Shown: positions 35,209-44,982 of the stretch, one piece after another | Numbering within the stretch: position 1 is the first letter of the stretch | Layout of the letters: each line of letters begins with the position of its first letter | NCBI RefSeq assembly: GCF_024259865.1 | Contig: NZ_JAKUDN010000001.1 | Coordinates: 122,304 to 186,303 of the forward strand | DNA: 64,000 nt | Reading direction: 5' to 3' | From: Candidatus Synchoanobacter obligatus | Lineage (GTDB): Bacteria; Pseudomonadota; Gammaproteobacteria; Comchoanobacterales; Comchoanobacteraceae | Translations under genes and position numbers: made by a program | The notes under the pieces: generated by a model | Told to the model about the DNA's origin: nothing | Database searches by the model: none | The model's input: the letters and a program-made list of their open reading frames with translations, nothing else

Positions 35209-35844
35209 ATGCTTATACAATTGTTACTATCCCCTAACAATTTCTGCTTTTTAGTGGCAATCTACTTTGCCGTTGCATTGTGTGCATTAGAATGCCTCAG
35301 TGCCTTATTCGGTTTTTTACTGTCGTCTGCTATTGATCTATGCACACCAACTATTGATAAAGATTTTGGCAGCTTCACCCATATGGACTTCCTGGCTAAT
35401 TTATTATTTTTTGGCAAAGTCCCGTTTTTAATTGTACTTCTCATCACAACCACACTGTATGGACTCTCTGGGCTTTTAATTCAGTATTTCTATCTCCTAG
35501 AGTTCACAACGTTACTAGCAGGATGGCAAGCGAGCATTCCTGCTATCATGATTGCTATGATGCTCTCGCATATACTTTTAAAATACATTCATCAATTTGT
35601 TGCTATATCAGAAAATCATAGCATCTCACATGAAGAACTGGTGGGTATGTCTGGCACACTGGTTATTGGACATGCTACCCATGCCCTATCTGCTCAAGCA
35701 AAAGTGAAAGACAGACACGGAAAAACCCATTATGTCATGGTCCGAACTGAAGATGACATGCTACAACTTGACGCTGGGGATCACTTAATCATTACAGCAC
35801 ATCAACAAAAATTTTATACTGCCAACATTCAACATCGAGACTAA
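35209..35844 (+). CDS. yqiJ: YqiJ-like inner-membrane protein
   Basis: 211 residues: three to four membrane helices (about 10-40, 60-90, 95-130), then an OB-fold-like C-terminal domain (GMSGTLVIGHATHALSAQAKVKDRHGKTHYVMV). Size and the adjacent flotillin match E. coli YqiJ-YqiK; the C-terminal part is NfeD-like. Partner for a flotillin scaffold in the membrane. No strong ribosome site before ATG 35209. Confidence 0.8.
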   Translation: MLIQLLLSPNNFCFLVAIYFAVALCALECLSALFGFLLSSAIDLCTPTIDKDFGSFTHMDFLANLLFFGKVPFLIVLLITTTLYGLSGLLIQYFYLLEFTTLLAGWQASIPAIMIAMMLSHILLKYIHQFVAISENHSISHEELVGMSGTLVIGHATHALSAQAKVKDRHGKTHYVMVRTEDDMLQLDAGDHLIITAHQQKFYTANIQHRD

Positions 35845-35846
35845 AA

Positions 35847-37547
35847 ATGCCTTATCAAGACTTTAATACCCCCGTTAACACATCTCAAACAATTCAGTCA
35901 ACAAACCCTATTGCTTTGACACAAATGTCCGATGCAACATTAGTCACGGGTGTTTTACTACTCACCATACTCTCTATTGGTTTTATCTTATCTCGTCTAT
36001 ATCATAAAGCACAAAAAGAGCTCTCTTTTGTTCGAACGGGCATGGGAGGCGAGAAGGTTGTGATCAACGGTGGTATTTTGGTTCTACCTATCTTTCATGA
36101 TGTGATACATGTTAATATGAACACCATCCGACTGCCTGTACACCGATCCAACAATCAAGCCCTGATCACTCAAGATAGAATGCGGGTAGATGTCGTTGCA
36201 GAATTTTATGTTAGAGTCCAGCCTACCAAAGAGTCTATTGCCAATGCTGCGCAAACATTAGGGATTCTTACAACAGAACCTGAACAACTGAAAGATCTGG
36301 TAGAAGGAAAATTCGTTGATGCACTTCGCTCAGTCGCTTCAGCCATGAGCATGGAAGAGCTTCATGAAAAGCGTGTTGACTTTGTTCAAAAAGTACAAAA
36401 TGCACTCACTGAAGATCTGCTTAAAAATGGACTGGAACTCGAAACCGTATCCCTAACTGGTTTAGACCAAACCAGCATGCAGTATTTTAACCCCAATAAT
36501 GCCTTTGATGCCGAGGGCCTTACGCGCTTAACTGAAGAAATCCAATCCCGAAAGAAAAAAAGAAATGACATTGAGCAGGACACTGAGGTTCAAATCAAAA
36601 CCAAGAACTTAGCTGCTAACAAGCAAAAACTTGCTATTGATCGTGACCAAGAGTATGCCCAGTTTGAATTAGAGCGAGAAATTGAAGTCCGTCGAGCAGA
36701 ACAACAAGCGCTTATCATTAAAGAGCAAGCTGAAAATGAACGGCTCTCCAAACAAGCCAGCATTGAAAAAGATCAAAAAATAAAACAAGCTGAAATCGAG
36801 GCTCAACGGGAAGTAGAACAGTGCAGTATTGAAAGCAGTAAACAACTTGAAATCACCTCTCAAGAAAAAAATATTGCCGTCTCTAAAAAGTCTCAAGAAC
36901 AATCCATAGCGAAGGCAGAAGCCGACAAAGCATACGCATTGGCTGTTGCTGAAGAAGAAAAGATCCAAACCACTCGTGAACAAGAAATTGCCCAACGTGA
37001 AAAATCAGTGCAACTCATTGAAGCTGAGAAAAACGCAGAACAAGAGGCTATCGCAATCAAAATTGCTGCTGAAGCAGAAAAAGCATCAGCCATTAATAAA
37101 GGCCATGCCATTAAGGAAATTGCAGAAGCTGAAGCTCATGCGGAGAAAACCCGAGCAGAAGCCAGTCAAATTCGTTATGCTGTCGAAGCTACTGGCCAAA
37201 CAGCATTAAATGAAGCGGCGAACTTACTCAATGACCAGCAAGTATCCATGAAAGTCAAACTGTCACTCATTGAAAACTTAGAAAGCATGATTCGTGAGAG
37301 CGTGAAACCAATGGAAAACATTGATGGCATTAAAATTGTACAAGTATCTGGATTGAATGGTGCAACTGGAACCAGTGACTCAAAAAGCACTGATTCAGGG
37401 CTTGCTGACCAAATGGTCAATAGCGCTTTAAAATATCGGGCTCAAGCACCATTACTTGATGCACTGATGAGTGAAGTTGGCTTAAAAGGCGGTGATATCA
37501 ACGGCTTGATTTCAAGCGTTCAGGAAAACACTGAGGATGGTGCTTAA
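35847..37547 (+). CDS. yqiK: flotillin-like SPFH protein YqiK
   Basis: 566 residues starting 3 nt after yqiJ. One N-terminal membrane helix (about 33-50), an SPFH domain (RTGMGGEKVVINGGILVLPIFHDVI..., about 60-230), then a long charged coiled coil rich in EIE/EAEKA (about 230-450) and a small C-terminal region. Flotillins form membrane-ordered microdomains. Its stop overlaps the convergent TraB-like gene by 4 nt. Confidence 0.92.
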   Translation: MPYQDFNTPVNTSQTIQSTNPIALTQMSDATLVTGVLLLTILSIGFILSRLYHKAQKELSFVRTGMGGEKVVINGGILVLPIFHDVIHVNMNTIRLPVHRSNNQALITQDRMRVDVVAEFYVRVQPTKESIANAAQTLGILTTEPEQLKDLVEGKFVDALRSVASAMSMEELHEKRVDFVQKVQNALTEDLLKNGLELETVSLTGLDQTSMQYFNPNNAFDAEGLTRLTEEIQSRKKKRNDIEQDTEVQIKTKNLAANKQKLAIDRDQEYAQFELEREIEVRRAEQQALIIKEQAENERLSKQASIEKDQKIKQAEIEAQREVEQCSIESSKQLEITSQEKNIAVSKKSQEQSIAKAEADKAYALAVAEEEKIQTTREQEIAQREKSVQLIEAEKNAEQEAIAIKIAAEAEKASAINKGHAIKEIAEAEAHAEKTRAEASQIRYAVEATGQTALNEAANLLNDQQVSMKVKLSLIENLESMIRESVKPMENIDGIKIVQVSGLNGATGTSDSKSTDSGLADQMVNSALKYRAQAPLLDALMSEVGLKGGDINGLISSVQENTEDGA

Positions 37548-38389
37548 GCCCCCTCAGCACCCTCCTTAGAAGCAATCCCTTCCTGGTACACTGAAAAACC
37601 CTCGAACTGATACCCTTGCGCCTTTAGCTGAGCACAAATACCGTGTTTACCAGATAAATGAGATGCTCCAACTAAAGCAACCCAATGGTTATCCTGGTTT
37701 AATAACGTGTTGACATAATGTGCATCACGCTCGGCCATGCAAAGAATATAGCGGTCCTCCTCAGATAACATGAATACATCATTTTCCATATAACGCTTAA
37801 AGATAACGCTATTATCAGCTGCTTTTTTACGCCTGTTGATAAGGAATTGAGTATAGGCATTATCAGTAAACCTATCATACAGCATATTAAAGCTTTTCAC
37901 ATGTGCCATAATTGCTTTAAATACCATGACAAATTCTAGCGGAAACATCGTTAAAAATTTATAACTGACAGGTAAATGAATGATTATTTCACCCACAATA
38001 ATAGAACGATTTAAAAAAGCTCTTTGCACAATCAACGGTTCAAAATGAGATTTAAGACCATTAACATTTTTCGCACAAGCATCTGGGCCCAGGCCAATAA
38101 ACTCTGGCTCAATTTCTGTTAGCACAACGCCACCATTCTCATCCACACTATTTTGGATAAATTGTGTCATCTGCGCTGACTCACAAGGATTGAGACTTAA
38201 ATGTGCCGTTCCCAACAGCAGACCAACTGCTTCGCCATCAGCGTTTTTAACCCTGTATCCTGTATCTGTAAAATCTTGGCAACGTTCTTCTACCTTAGAA
38301 GATAGTGTTGGCCCCAGAAAATAACCCACTAAAATAAATACTGAAGATATCATAAGAAAGACAGCATAGAGCACCAGCAATATATTCAT
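37544..38389 (-). CDS. TraB/GumN (Tiki-like) family protein
   Basis: 281 residues from ATG 38389; a GGGA sits 6 nt upstream, inside the longer frame that opens at 38401. One membrane helix at the N-terminus (about 3-28). The GTAHLSL motif, the later VVLTEIEPE glutamate and the NHWVALVGASHLSGKHGI histidine motif are the conserved metal-site features of TraB/GumN metalloprotease-like proteins. Expected to face the periplasm. Substrate unknown. Confidence 0.8.
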   Translation of the reverse strand: MNILLVLYAVFLMISSVFILVGYFLGPTLSSKVEERCQDFTDTGYRVKNADGEAVGLLLGTAHLSLNPCESAQMTQFIQNSVDENGGVVLTEIEPEFIGLGPDACAKNVNGLKSHFEPLIVQRAFLNRSIIVGEIIIHLPVSYKFLTMFPLEFVMVFKAIMAHVKSFNMLYDRFTDNAYTQFLINRRKKAADNSVIFKRYMENDVFMLSEEDRYILCMAERDAHYVNTLLNQDNHWVALVGASHLSGKHGICAQLKAQGYQFEGFSVYQEGIASKEGAEGA

Positions 38390-38477
38390 CATAATTCCCA
38401 TTATTTTTCATAATGGTAACGCATATCTACTGGTAGATCAATCGAAAACTCAATGTCCCTTAATGCCAAATAAATGC

Positions 38478-40451
38478 TTATACCTTAACTTTCGCCAATG
38501 CGTCTTCTAATGCTTCCGTTGTTTTCATCTCTTCTGGCACGACTATTGCCTTTTCTCTCAATATTGAACTGGCTGAGACTTTCCACTTAAGACCCTTTGT
38601 TTCAATGGCATTAACGACCGAGCTTAATGCTTGTATCGAGTCTTGACTATCTACTGTTGAAGCCAATGATTCCAGTGCGCTTAAAATGTGGCTCCCACAC
38701 CACCCTTCTGCGCGCTTTAAACGTGATATAAAATACTCTGCATGCTTCGCTTGAAAGGCATCCCCTAGGCATGATAAGGCGGCAATACCACCATCCACGT
38801 CCCAAAAATCAGATATTTTGGATGCTGTGACTCTTAGTAAATGCCTGGATAATTCAAGTTTAGAACATATCTTATGTTTTATTAAGACCGTTACTACGCG
38901 AAGAACCTGCGCTTTATCTTGTAATGAACGCTGAATCAAAGCATCTTGCTGTGCTGCTGATAGTTTCACATAATGCTGCTCAAGTCCCCATACAAAAGAA
39001 TTTGTTCTATCATCCAATATCGTCTCAAAGATCTTTCGGCTATGGGGCTTATCAATTTTTATAGCACGTATAGACATCTCACCAATAGACAATGCTATTG
39101 CCATCAGCAAACATTGCTTTAGCTTTTCTGTGTGCTTCCCCCCTGCACTTACAATATCCGCAATGGTTGTTGCTTCTATCGCAACCTCATGATGCAAGAG
39201 ATTTGATAAAAATTTGATAAATACACGTTCTTTATGATCCTCATCCAAGTGGTTATTGAAAGCCACGATAACATCATCCTTATACGATGAGTCCGTCTCA
39301 TACAAAGCCAACAAGATACCATACATAGCAAGCAATGAGCCTTGGTAACGAGTGGTGATCGATTTAGACAGCAAAACCAATAGATCTTTTGCTCCCTTTC
39401 CTCGCCATGATGCATCTTTATAAACACGACTGATGACAAATTTGGCATGCTTATCACAAAATTGATCTCCGAGCAGTGATAAAGCTTCCATACCGCCATC
39501 AATATCCCAATACCATGACACTTGGTCTAATATATCAGACAAAAGCTCTGAAGCTTCCGAGCGCTGCCCCTCATCAATTAGACTTTTCACCTTAGTGAGA
39601 ACTGTACGCTTGTCTAATAATCCTTTTTTAACCCATTTAACATCTAAAGGCATCGCTTCATCACAAGATGATTCATCCATGATAGGAAGGTTTTCTAGAA
39701 CTGAATAATGAACGACCTCCCCTAGTCGTGCGTCGCTAATAGTCATCTCTAAGGGATTGGCCTTGGCATACTCAGAGATACTCATGGGACCTTCTACCTT
39801 CTTTGAAAAAACATATTCAACCCCTACAAAAACAGCAGGAGCACTTTCCCCTGTTTTGTTATGCTGATACTCTGGATAACGTGTTTTATTAAAACGACGC
39901 TTCTCTTTCAAAGAATAACCAGCCATTAAAGACCCTTGCCCCAAACCATAAACACGACCTTCAAAAAATTGAGTGGTTCTTGTAGAGGCTCTTTGAGGAA
40001 TGACCACATGAATCTGGTCTCCTGGGTATTGAAGTGCTGCTGCTGATTGAAAAAATGCCCTCATTAATTCTGAATTAGCAGAACTTTTACTCCAATCTTG
40101 CCGGATGTAAGGAAAGTTGAATTGAATGCGAGGATAACGTTTTCCTGCAATACCTGGGGTGATATGCAAAAATTTTGCATCCACTCCCCCTGCTACTTTG
40201 ACGCCAATCTTTTTTAGAGTCTGAAGATTATTTTGTAGATTAGGTCTAATAATAGATTCTACTCCTTCTATATCTGTTGCAACAATATTGGCATAATCCT
40301 CAGGCATGCGAGGGTGCTTCTTAGCCCATGCTACTGTATAATGGAAATCCCCCTCTCCAACATGAAGTCTTTTTCTTTTTGGGTTCTCAACACTGTTTTC
40401 CTCTAACGGCCCTACCGCCCTCCTTTTGCGACCAGATAACTGTAATCTCAT
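38478..40451 (-). CDS. large helical-repeat protein with NLS-like N-terminus
   Basis: 657 residues from ATG 40451 (GGAG 9 nt upstream; a TTG at 40457 is the alternative). The N-terminus has GRKRR and then NPKRKRLHV, two basic clusters about 17 residues apart, like a bipartite nuclear localisation signal with an SV40-like second part. About residues 314 and 551 begin two copies of the same unit (WDIDGGMEALSLLGDQFCDKHAKFVISR and WDVDGGIAALSCLGDAFQAKHAEYFISR), so the C-terminal half holds an internal duplication of helical, HEAT-like character. No signal peptide or enzyme motif. Unknown function; nuclear-targeted effector is a possibility. Confidence 0.72.
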   Translation of the reverse strand: MRLQLSGRKRRAVGPLEENSVENPKRKRLHVGEGDFHYTVAWAKKHPRMPEDYANIVATDIEGVESIIRPNLQNNLQTLKKIGVKVAGGVDAKFLHITPGIAGKRYPRIQFNFPYIRQDWSKSSANSELMRAFFQSAAALQYPGDQIHVVIPQRASTRTTQFFEGRVYGLGQGSLMAGYSLKEKRRFNKTRYPEYQHNKTGESAPAVFVGVEYVFSKKVEGPMSISEYAKANPLEMTISDARLGEVVHYSVLENLPIMDESSCDEAMPLDVKWVKKGLLDKRTVLTKVKSLIDEGQRSEASELLSDILDQVSWYWDIDGGMEALSLLGDQFCDKHAKFVISRVYKDASWRGKGAKDLLVLLSKSITTRYQGSLLAMYGILLALYETDSSYKDDVIVAFNNHLDEDHKERVFIKFLSNLLHHEVAIEATTIADIVSAGGKHTEKLKQCLLMAIALSIGEMSIRAIKIDKPHSRKIFETILDDRTNSFVWGLEQHYVKLSAAQQDALIQRSLQDKAQVLRVVTVLIKHKICSKLELSRHLLRVTASKISDFWDVDGGIAALSCLGDAFQAKHAEYFISRLKRAEGWCGSHILSALESLASTVDSQDSIQALSSVVNAIETKGLKWKVSASSILREKAIVVPEEMKTTEALEDALAKVKV

Positions 40452-40549
40452 AAACAATGACTCCGAAACACTATCTAAACTATCATACTCAGAGAGATTG
40501 ATAAAATCTAGTCTAACACGCTTTAAAAAAGGTCCTAGCCCCTTTCTTG

Positions 40550-41638
40550 CTAAGGATGCCTGCCCTTTGATGGATCCTCTGACTCAGGAGTCTCTTTCGC
40601 AGCTCCACCACCTTCTGTAGCAGCACCCGCGCCTGATCTTACTGGTAGCCAGGATGCGACATAACTTAGTGCTCCGGCAATATATCCCTCTCCCAAGGAT
40701 GGTGACTTAACCTCAGGTTGATTTAATGCCTCTATTTCTGCTCTATGTTGCGCGCGTAATTCACCATTTTTTTCAAAATCAGCAAATGAGTGATATGATA
40801 CATCAGTTCCAATCAGCATCACCGATGGTTCTGAAACCAACTCTATCTCAGATAAGCTTACCGACGCATCTGTAATCACAACTGTAGATTTACATGCCAA
40901 TGGCAAAGCCTGACTTTGTATTTCACCATCCACTTCACAATCTCGGTAATATGTCTCATCCCCTTTGGCAATATGTTGAAAGATAACTGCTGGATCTTCT
41001 GTAGCAATCTGATCCTGCATCAATCCAACACCATTCCCTGATGGAATACATAAACACTTTGGAGACATTGGATCCTCCGCTATAGGCTTAAAGTCATAAC
41101 ACTCAACAATCACGCCTTTTTCCGCTATATCACGAAGATCTACTTTAAAGCAGCTCATCACATTTAATGTGGCACAATATGGCTGGATGCCGCCTTCAAC
41201 AGGAAGCCCTAATGTGACCACATTAGCAAGCGTTAGATTCACATTTGGACAACACGTTAAATCCAATGACATCCCTTCTCGCTCTTTGGTATTATAGGCA
41301 GCATTAAATTGGTCAATAATGGATTTCTTATGCTCAAGGTCCATATCTTGAGCCTGAATAACCGCTGGGATAAAGGACACCAAACCGCTTTCAATATCTT
41401 TCTTTAATGCAGCATCAGCCCATAAAGCCTGTGTACTATCCAAAGTCACCAAACAATCTTTTCCATCATCATCTTTATAAGCGACCACCATAGATCGCCA
41501 CCTACGATCGTGATTTTCCTTTGTGGACGAAAAATCTTCCAAATCGTAACCACCTAAAGTATCAGGATTAGTCACTGAAATGCGATTTGATCTCACTTCC
41601 TCCCAATCGTTTTCTACTTTACCTGCATCGTGTGCCAT
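40550..41638 (-). CDS. hypothetical protein with low-complexity tail
   Basis: 362 residues; TAGGAGA before ATG 41638 fits a start. No family recognised. A mixed alpha/beta body is followed by a C-terminal tail rich in Gly, Ala, Glu (SGAGAATEGGGAAKE), similar in style to the tails of the helicase (21323), HAD-like (57942) and SGHY (18872) proteins. No signal peptide or membrane helix. It lies about 100 bp upstream of the NLS-like protein gene on the same strand and may share its transcript. Confidence 0.7.
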   Translation of the reverse strand: MAHDAGKVENDWEEVRSNRISVTNPDTLGGYDLEDFSSTKENHDRRWRSMVVAYKDDDGKDCLVTLDSTQALWADAALKKDIESGLVSFIPAVIQAQDMDLEHKKSIIDQFNAAYNTKEREGMSLDLTCCPNVNLTLANVVTLGLPVEGGIQPYCATLNVMSCFKVDLRDIAEKGVIVECYDFKPIAEDPMSPKCLCIPSGNGVGLMQDQIATEDPAVIFQHIAKGDETYYRDCEVDGEIQSQALPLACKSTVVITDASVSLSEIELVSEPSVMLIGTDVSYHSFADFEKNGELRAQHRAEIEALNQPEVKSPSLGEGYIAGALSYVASWLPVRSGAGAATEGGGAAKETPESEDPSKGRHP

Positions 41639-41915
41639 GTTTTTCTCCTAATGATATCGTTATATGTTTTAGCGCATTATTAGCAGATGTCAGAATTAAT
41701 GTACATTAAAAACAGCCACTATAACCAGATAGTATGGCAATGCCAGATCAACAGCCATGACTACAAATAGACACTTTAGATTGTAATGCACCACAATAAA
41801 AAGCATTATAAGCTATATTAGATGCATAAAGGATCCTGAGACGAAATTACAGCATCAACTAAGCCACCATTAGAAAACATTAAGTTTTTATTGATTCATA
41901 AACGGAACATGTCAT

Positions 41916-42760
41916 ATGAACGTAAACATAACCATTATCGGCTTAGGTAAAATGGGGAGCGCACTAAGCATACAATGGATGCTTTTAAAACAAAGGGTAT
42001 TACCTGCGCTCAGTCAATTGAAGAAGCCGTCAAAAATGCTGACCTAGTTATTTCATGCTTATTTGATGATACTTCACTGCTAGATATGATTATTGGTGAA
42101 TATGGCGTCTTACACTGTCTTCCAGAGCATACTTGTTATATTAGCACTGAAACCATTCTGCCAAAAACGGTTCTACATATTTGGAAAAGCTTCAAAGAGA
42201 ATCAAAAACAATATTTACCAGCAGCAATTTTAGGTGGACCCAATGAAGTTTCTTCGGGGAAAGCAACCCTTTTTACTTCAGGTAATTCTAACGCTAACCA
42301 AAAGTTTGAGCACATCTTCAAATTATTCACTGAACAAATATTCTATATGGGTGATCAGCCTGATTGGGCTATGGTCATGAAAATTGCAATGAACTATACC
42401 TATACTGCAAACCTAGAGTTATTTTCCAAGCTTTATGTCTTTGCTGAAAAGCATGGCATACCTGCAGAGTATATCCAAAAAACACTATATACTGTTTTCC
42501 CATTACCTGGATATAGAGAATGTATTAATAAAATACATCACCGTAACTATTCACCCGTAAATTTTGCTGTAACAGGAGGTAATAAAGACCTTCAAGTTTT
42601 CCAGCAAGCATTTCATGATGTTGGTGCAGTTCCCAGAATTGGCCAGCTATTGGGTGAACGATTTGCCTCTGCAGCAAAATCCAATCTAGCAGATCAAGAC
42701 TGGACTGCAATCAATGAAGTCATTCGGAAAGAGTCAGGGTTAGATAATCACCATGAATAA
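41916..42760 (+). pseudogene. NADP-dependent imine-reductase/6PGDH-like dehydrogenase, broken near the start
   Basis: ATG 41916 begins MNVNITIIGLGKMGSAL, the Rossmann dinucleotide-binding start of this family. After about 20 codons the frame is lost, and the rest of the protein continues from about 41975 in another frame: TKGITCAQSIEEAVKNADLVISCLFDD, then the helical dimerisation domain with NYTYTANLELFSKLYVFAEKHGIP. The expected roughly 20 residues between the GxGxxG strand and this point are missing, so a deletion with frameshift removed part of the cofactor site. The 3' part may still be translated. Confidence 0.78.
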
Positions 42761-42794
42761 TTAGATGGGGTATTTGAAGACATACGATTACTTA

Positions 42795-43318
42795 CCTTTG
42801 TCTTTAAAAATAATCACTAGTTTCGACATGACCAGACACACCACCATATGAAATAGTACTGGGATAACAGCTACTTTATCTTGAACTTCAGATATAACAT
42901 CTACGCCTAATTCACGAGGTTTAAACTTAAACTCACAGACAAATAGGTTCTTAGTTGTTGTTTGAATTAAGAAATCAATCTGGCATCCAGCCTTAGTCGT
43001 TGATTTAGATTGTCTATATGGACCACTTGCAGTAATATCCGTCGGATTGATACCTATGCTTGCTAATAACGTATTTCTATTTTATAAATAGCAGTTGTTC
43101 TAGCTGCAGGCCATAGTGCGCTTCAAATCCAGGTAAGCTTGATATAGCAGCATTCTCGATTTCATTTAAATCTATTTTGCTGCGCTGAGGTTCTATAAGC
43201 TTTAAGTAAAAACACATATAGGGATCCGAGATCCTATATAGACTCTGTTTAAGTAGCTTATGGCTTATAAATGACCAAAGACTCTGTTTTGATAGATAAC
43301 CTGTAGTAATTAGATGAG
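42795..43318 (-). pseudogene. decayed C-terminal part of an AAA/DUF234 ATPase gene
   Basis: On the minus strand this reads HLITTGYLSKQSLWSF..., SLYRISDPYMCFYLKLIEPQR and later KAGCQIDFLIQTTTKNLFVCEFKFK, very close to residues about 285-470 of the intact ATPase at 48003-49445. One extra base causes a TAG near 43080 (CTATTTATAAAATAG), about 33 bases corresponding to ALKAPRGFA of the intact protein are missing, and another shift follows near the end. It starts 7 bp after the hipA stop on the same strand. The two copies are in opposite orientation. Confidence 0.85.
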
Positions 43319-43324
43319 TGGCGC

Positions 43325-44524
43325 TTAAAAATTATCCTTGATTATTTTTGCTATAGCAGAATCTATCAATTTACTACTTGCCGCACTAACGCCAGCATCT
43401 TTTGCAAAATGAGACCATTTAGATACAGATGTTTTGACTTCATCAACAATTTGAAGCGCATCAGATTTTTTTATATTACTGATTTTAGCCAGCTCTAATA
43501 GCTGCTTGATACCAGGGTTTCTACCTTCACCCATGACCATTGAGCAATGCTCGCCATTTGGCCCTGAAGAGAACGTTAAATCATAACTAGGAGAAACCCG
43601 CCAAACTCCCTTTGGATCCATGAGAAAGGAGAAGTTTTTAGAGTGATCATCCCTGTTATGACTCAAGATATTAAACACGCAACTCCTATATTGTTTCTCG
43701 CATTCCTTCATGTCTTTCGTTAAATGCATCGTTGCCTTCATGATCATTTCGTAATCAAGACTTGGCGTTCGGTGATCAGCATGCAGAATCCCACTTATCG
43801 TATGCATATGGACTCTTGAATTATCTGTTTTATCAAACCGCCTACTTCCAAAAAAACCAAGACCTCGACGTGCTGGAAACAATTTGGCTTTGGGTAGATC
43901 AAGACCTGCATCCCCTGCCATAAGATAATAAGCATATTCAATGGCTCCAATATCTTTTGGATCTAAGTGAGACGGGAATTTAATCAGCCAATGCTCGTCA
44001 TCAAGATGCATTAAAACTTTTGGCCGCGCGCCGGCTGAAGAGCCGCCGAGATTCAGCAAGTCTTCAACATATTTATCATCGTCACTTTCCTGAAATTCAG
44101 CTATTTCTTCAGCGATTTCATCTAAAGATTCATGCGGAACATTTAGTGCACGCTCTGCCTCTGGTTCGTAAATTAAAGCCCCCATACCATGAGCGCCTAC
44201 AACGCAAAGCCTATCAAGCACAGAGAGGCTACCAGGATTAATGTTGTGCTTGATGAGCGTACGATCTAGTAGTAATCGACCCCAACCATCCGGAAGAGAG
44301 TCATTAAAAACACCAAACAAACCATCAAAAGTCAGATCATCTCCTGCTATAACACCTGATTTAAGGGGTAATTTGAATGGAGATAAATCAAGACCAGTTT
44401 CTATAAAACTCGCATCATATTCAAAAAAAATCCTGCGGTTATTCAGCGCCAATCGACCAACAAAAATTTTATCATCCTTAGGTTTGTAGTAAACACGGAC
44501 AACTTTTACAGGATTAAATTTCAT
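43325..44524 (-). CDS. hipA: HipA-like serine/threonine kinase toxin
   Basis: 399 residues. The N-terminal HipA couple domain has GLFGVFNDSLPDGWGRLLLDR. The kinase part has GGSSAGARPKVLM with WLIKF (ATP-binding), the catalytic HNRDDHSKNF (about 288-297) and the metal-binding SPSYDLTFS. Known HipA proteins phosphorylate aminoacyl-tRNA synthetases (GltX in E. coli) and cause persistence. It overlaps the upstream antitoxin gene by 4 nt. All main catalytic residues are present, so it is probably active. Confidence 0.92.
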   Translation of the reverse strand: MKFNPVKVVRVYYKPKDDKIFVGRLALNNRRIFFEYDASFIETGLDLSPFKLPLKSGVIAGDDLTFDGLFGVFNDSLPDGWGRLLLDRTLIKHNINPGSLSVLDRLCVVGAHGMGALIYEPEAERALNVPHESLDEIAEEIAEFQESDDDKYVEDLLNLGGSSAGARPKVLMHLDDEHWLIKFPSHLDPKDIGAIEYAYYLMAGDAGLDLPKAKLFPARRGLGFFGSRRFDKTDNSRVHMHTISGILHADHRTPSLDYEMIMKATMHLTKDMKECEKQYRSCVFNILSHNRDDHSKNFSFLMDPKGVWRVSPSYDLTFSSGPNGEHCSMVMGEGRNPGIKQLLELAKISNIKKSDALQIVDEVKTSVSKWSHFAKDAGVSAASSKLIDSAIAKIIKDNF

Positions 44525-44820
44525 TTTCGGCCTCTTTTTCTAGGATGATCATCTAGAAACTCATCAAGAGATGCTGGCAATTTGTCATCCGTTTGTGCAA
44601 AAAGATGTTCAAATGCATCCATCTCACCAAGCGCCAGGGCAATCATGAGCAATGACTCCAATGATATTTGCCCTTTTTGCTCAAACTTCTTTAATGTGCC
44701 ATAACTCACCCCTGATTTTTCAGACAGAGTTTGTTGACTCAAATTAAGCTTCAAACGCTTCTCTTGAGCTCTTTTAGCAATTTCACTAGCCATCTCAAAC
44801 GGCGATTTAATCGATACCAT
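44521..44820 (-). CDS. hipB: HipB-like HTH antitoxin
   Basis: 99 residues from ATG 44820, which follows AAGGG by 5 nt; the frame extends to 44874 but that would cover the operator. Contains an XRE-type helix-turn-helix (LNLSQQTLSEKSGVSYGTLKKFEQKG) and a basic C-terminus (HPRKRGRK). Partner and DNA-binding autorepressor of hipA. The promoter and operator at 44842-44885 agree. Confidence 0.9.
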   Translation of the reverse strand: MVSIKSPFEMASEIAKRAQEKRLKLNLSQQTLSEKSGVSYGTLKKFEQKGQISLESLLMIALALGEMDAFEHLFAQTDDKLPASLDEFLDDHPRKRGRK

Positions 44821-44841
44821 AATAACCCTTAAGTCCAATAT

Positions 44842-44858
44842 ATACCCATAATGGATAT
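44842..44858 (-). promoter_or_regulatory. palindromic operator of hipBA
   Basis: ATACCCATAATGGATAT is a near-perfect 17-bp palindrome: all arm pairs match except one (45/55), with a centre base. It lies 22 bp before the hipB start and overlaps the -10 box, as expected of an autoregulatory HipB site. Confidence 0.6.
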
Positions 44859-44885
44859 TATAATACCCACTCAAAAATAAGTCAA
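44857..44885 (-). promoter_or_regulatory. sigma70 promoter of hipBA
   Basis: On the minus strand: TTGACT (44880-44885), a spacer of exactly 17 bp, TATAAT (44857-44862). An excellent consensus promoter reading into hipB. Confidence 0.8.
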
Positions 44886-44982
44886 CTCAAGTCTCAATAT
44901 CGCCCAAAGAGTTTAAATCATGTTAATTAGCATCCTAAACATTATTCATACGTCCTAGTTAGACAACCCTATGAAACCTAAT

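Noticed and set aside
36669-37111. Long minus-strand ORFs inside the flotillin gene
   Set aside because: They mirror the repetitive Glu/Ala/Lys coiled-coil codons and have phenylalanine/serine-rich monotone products.
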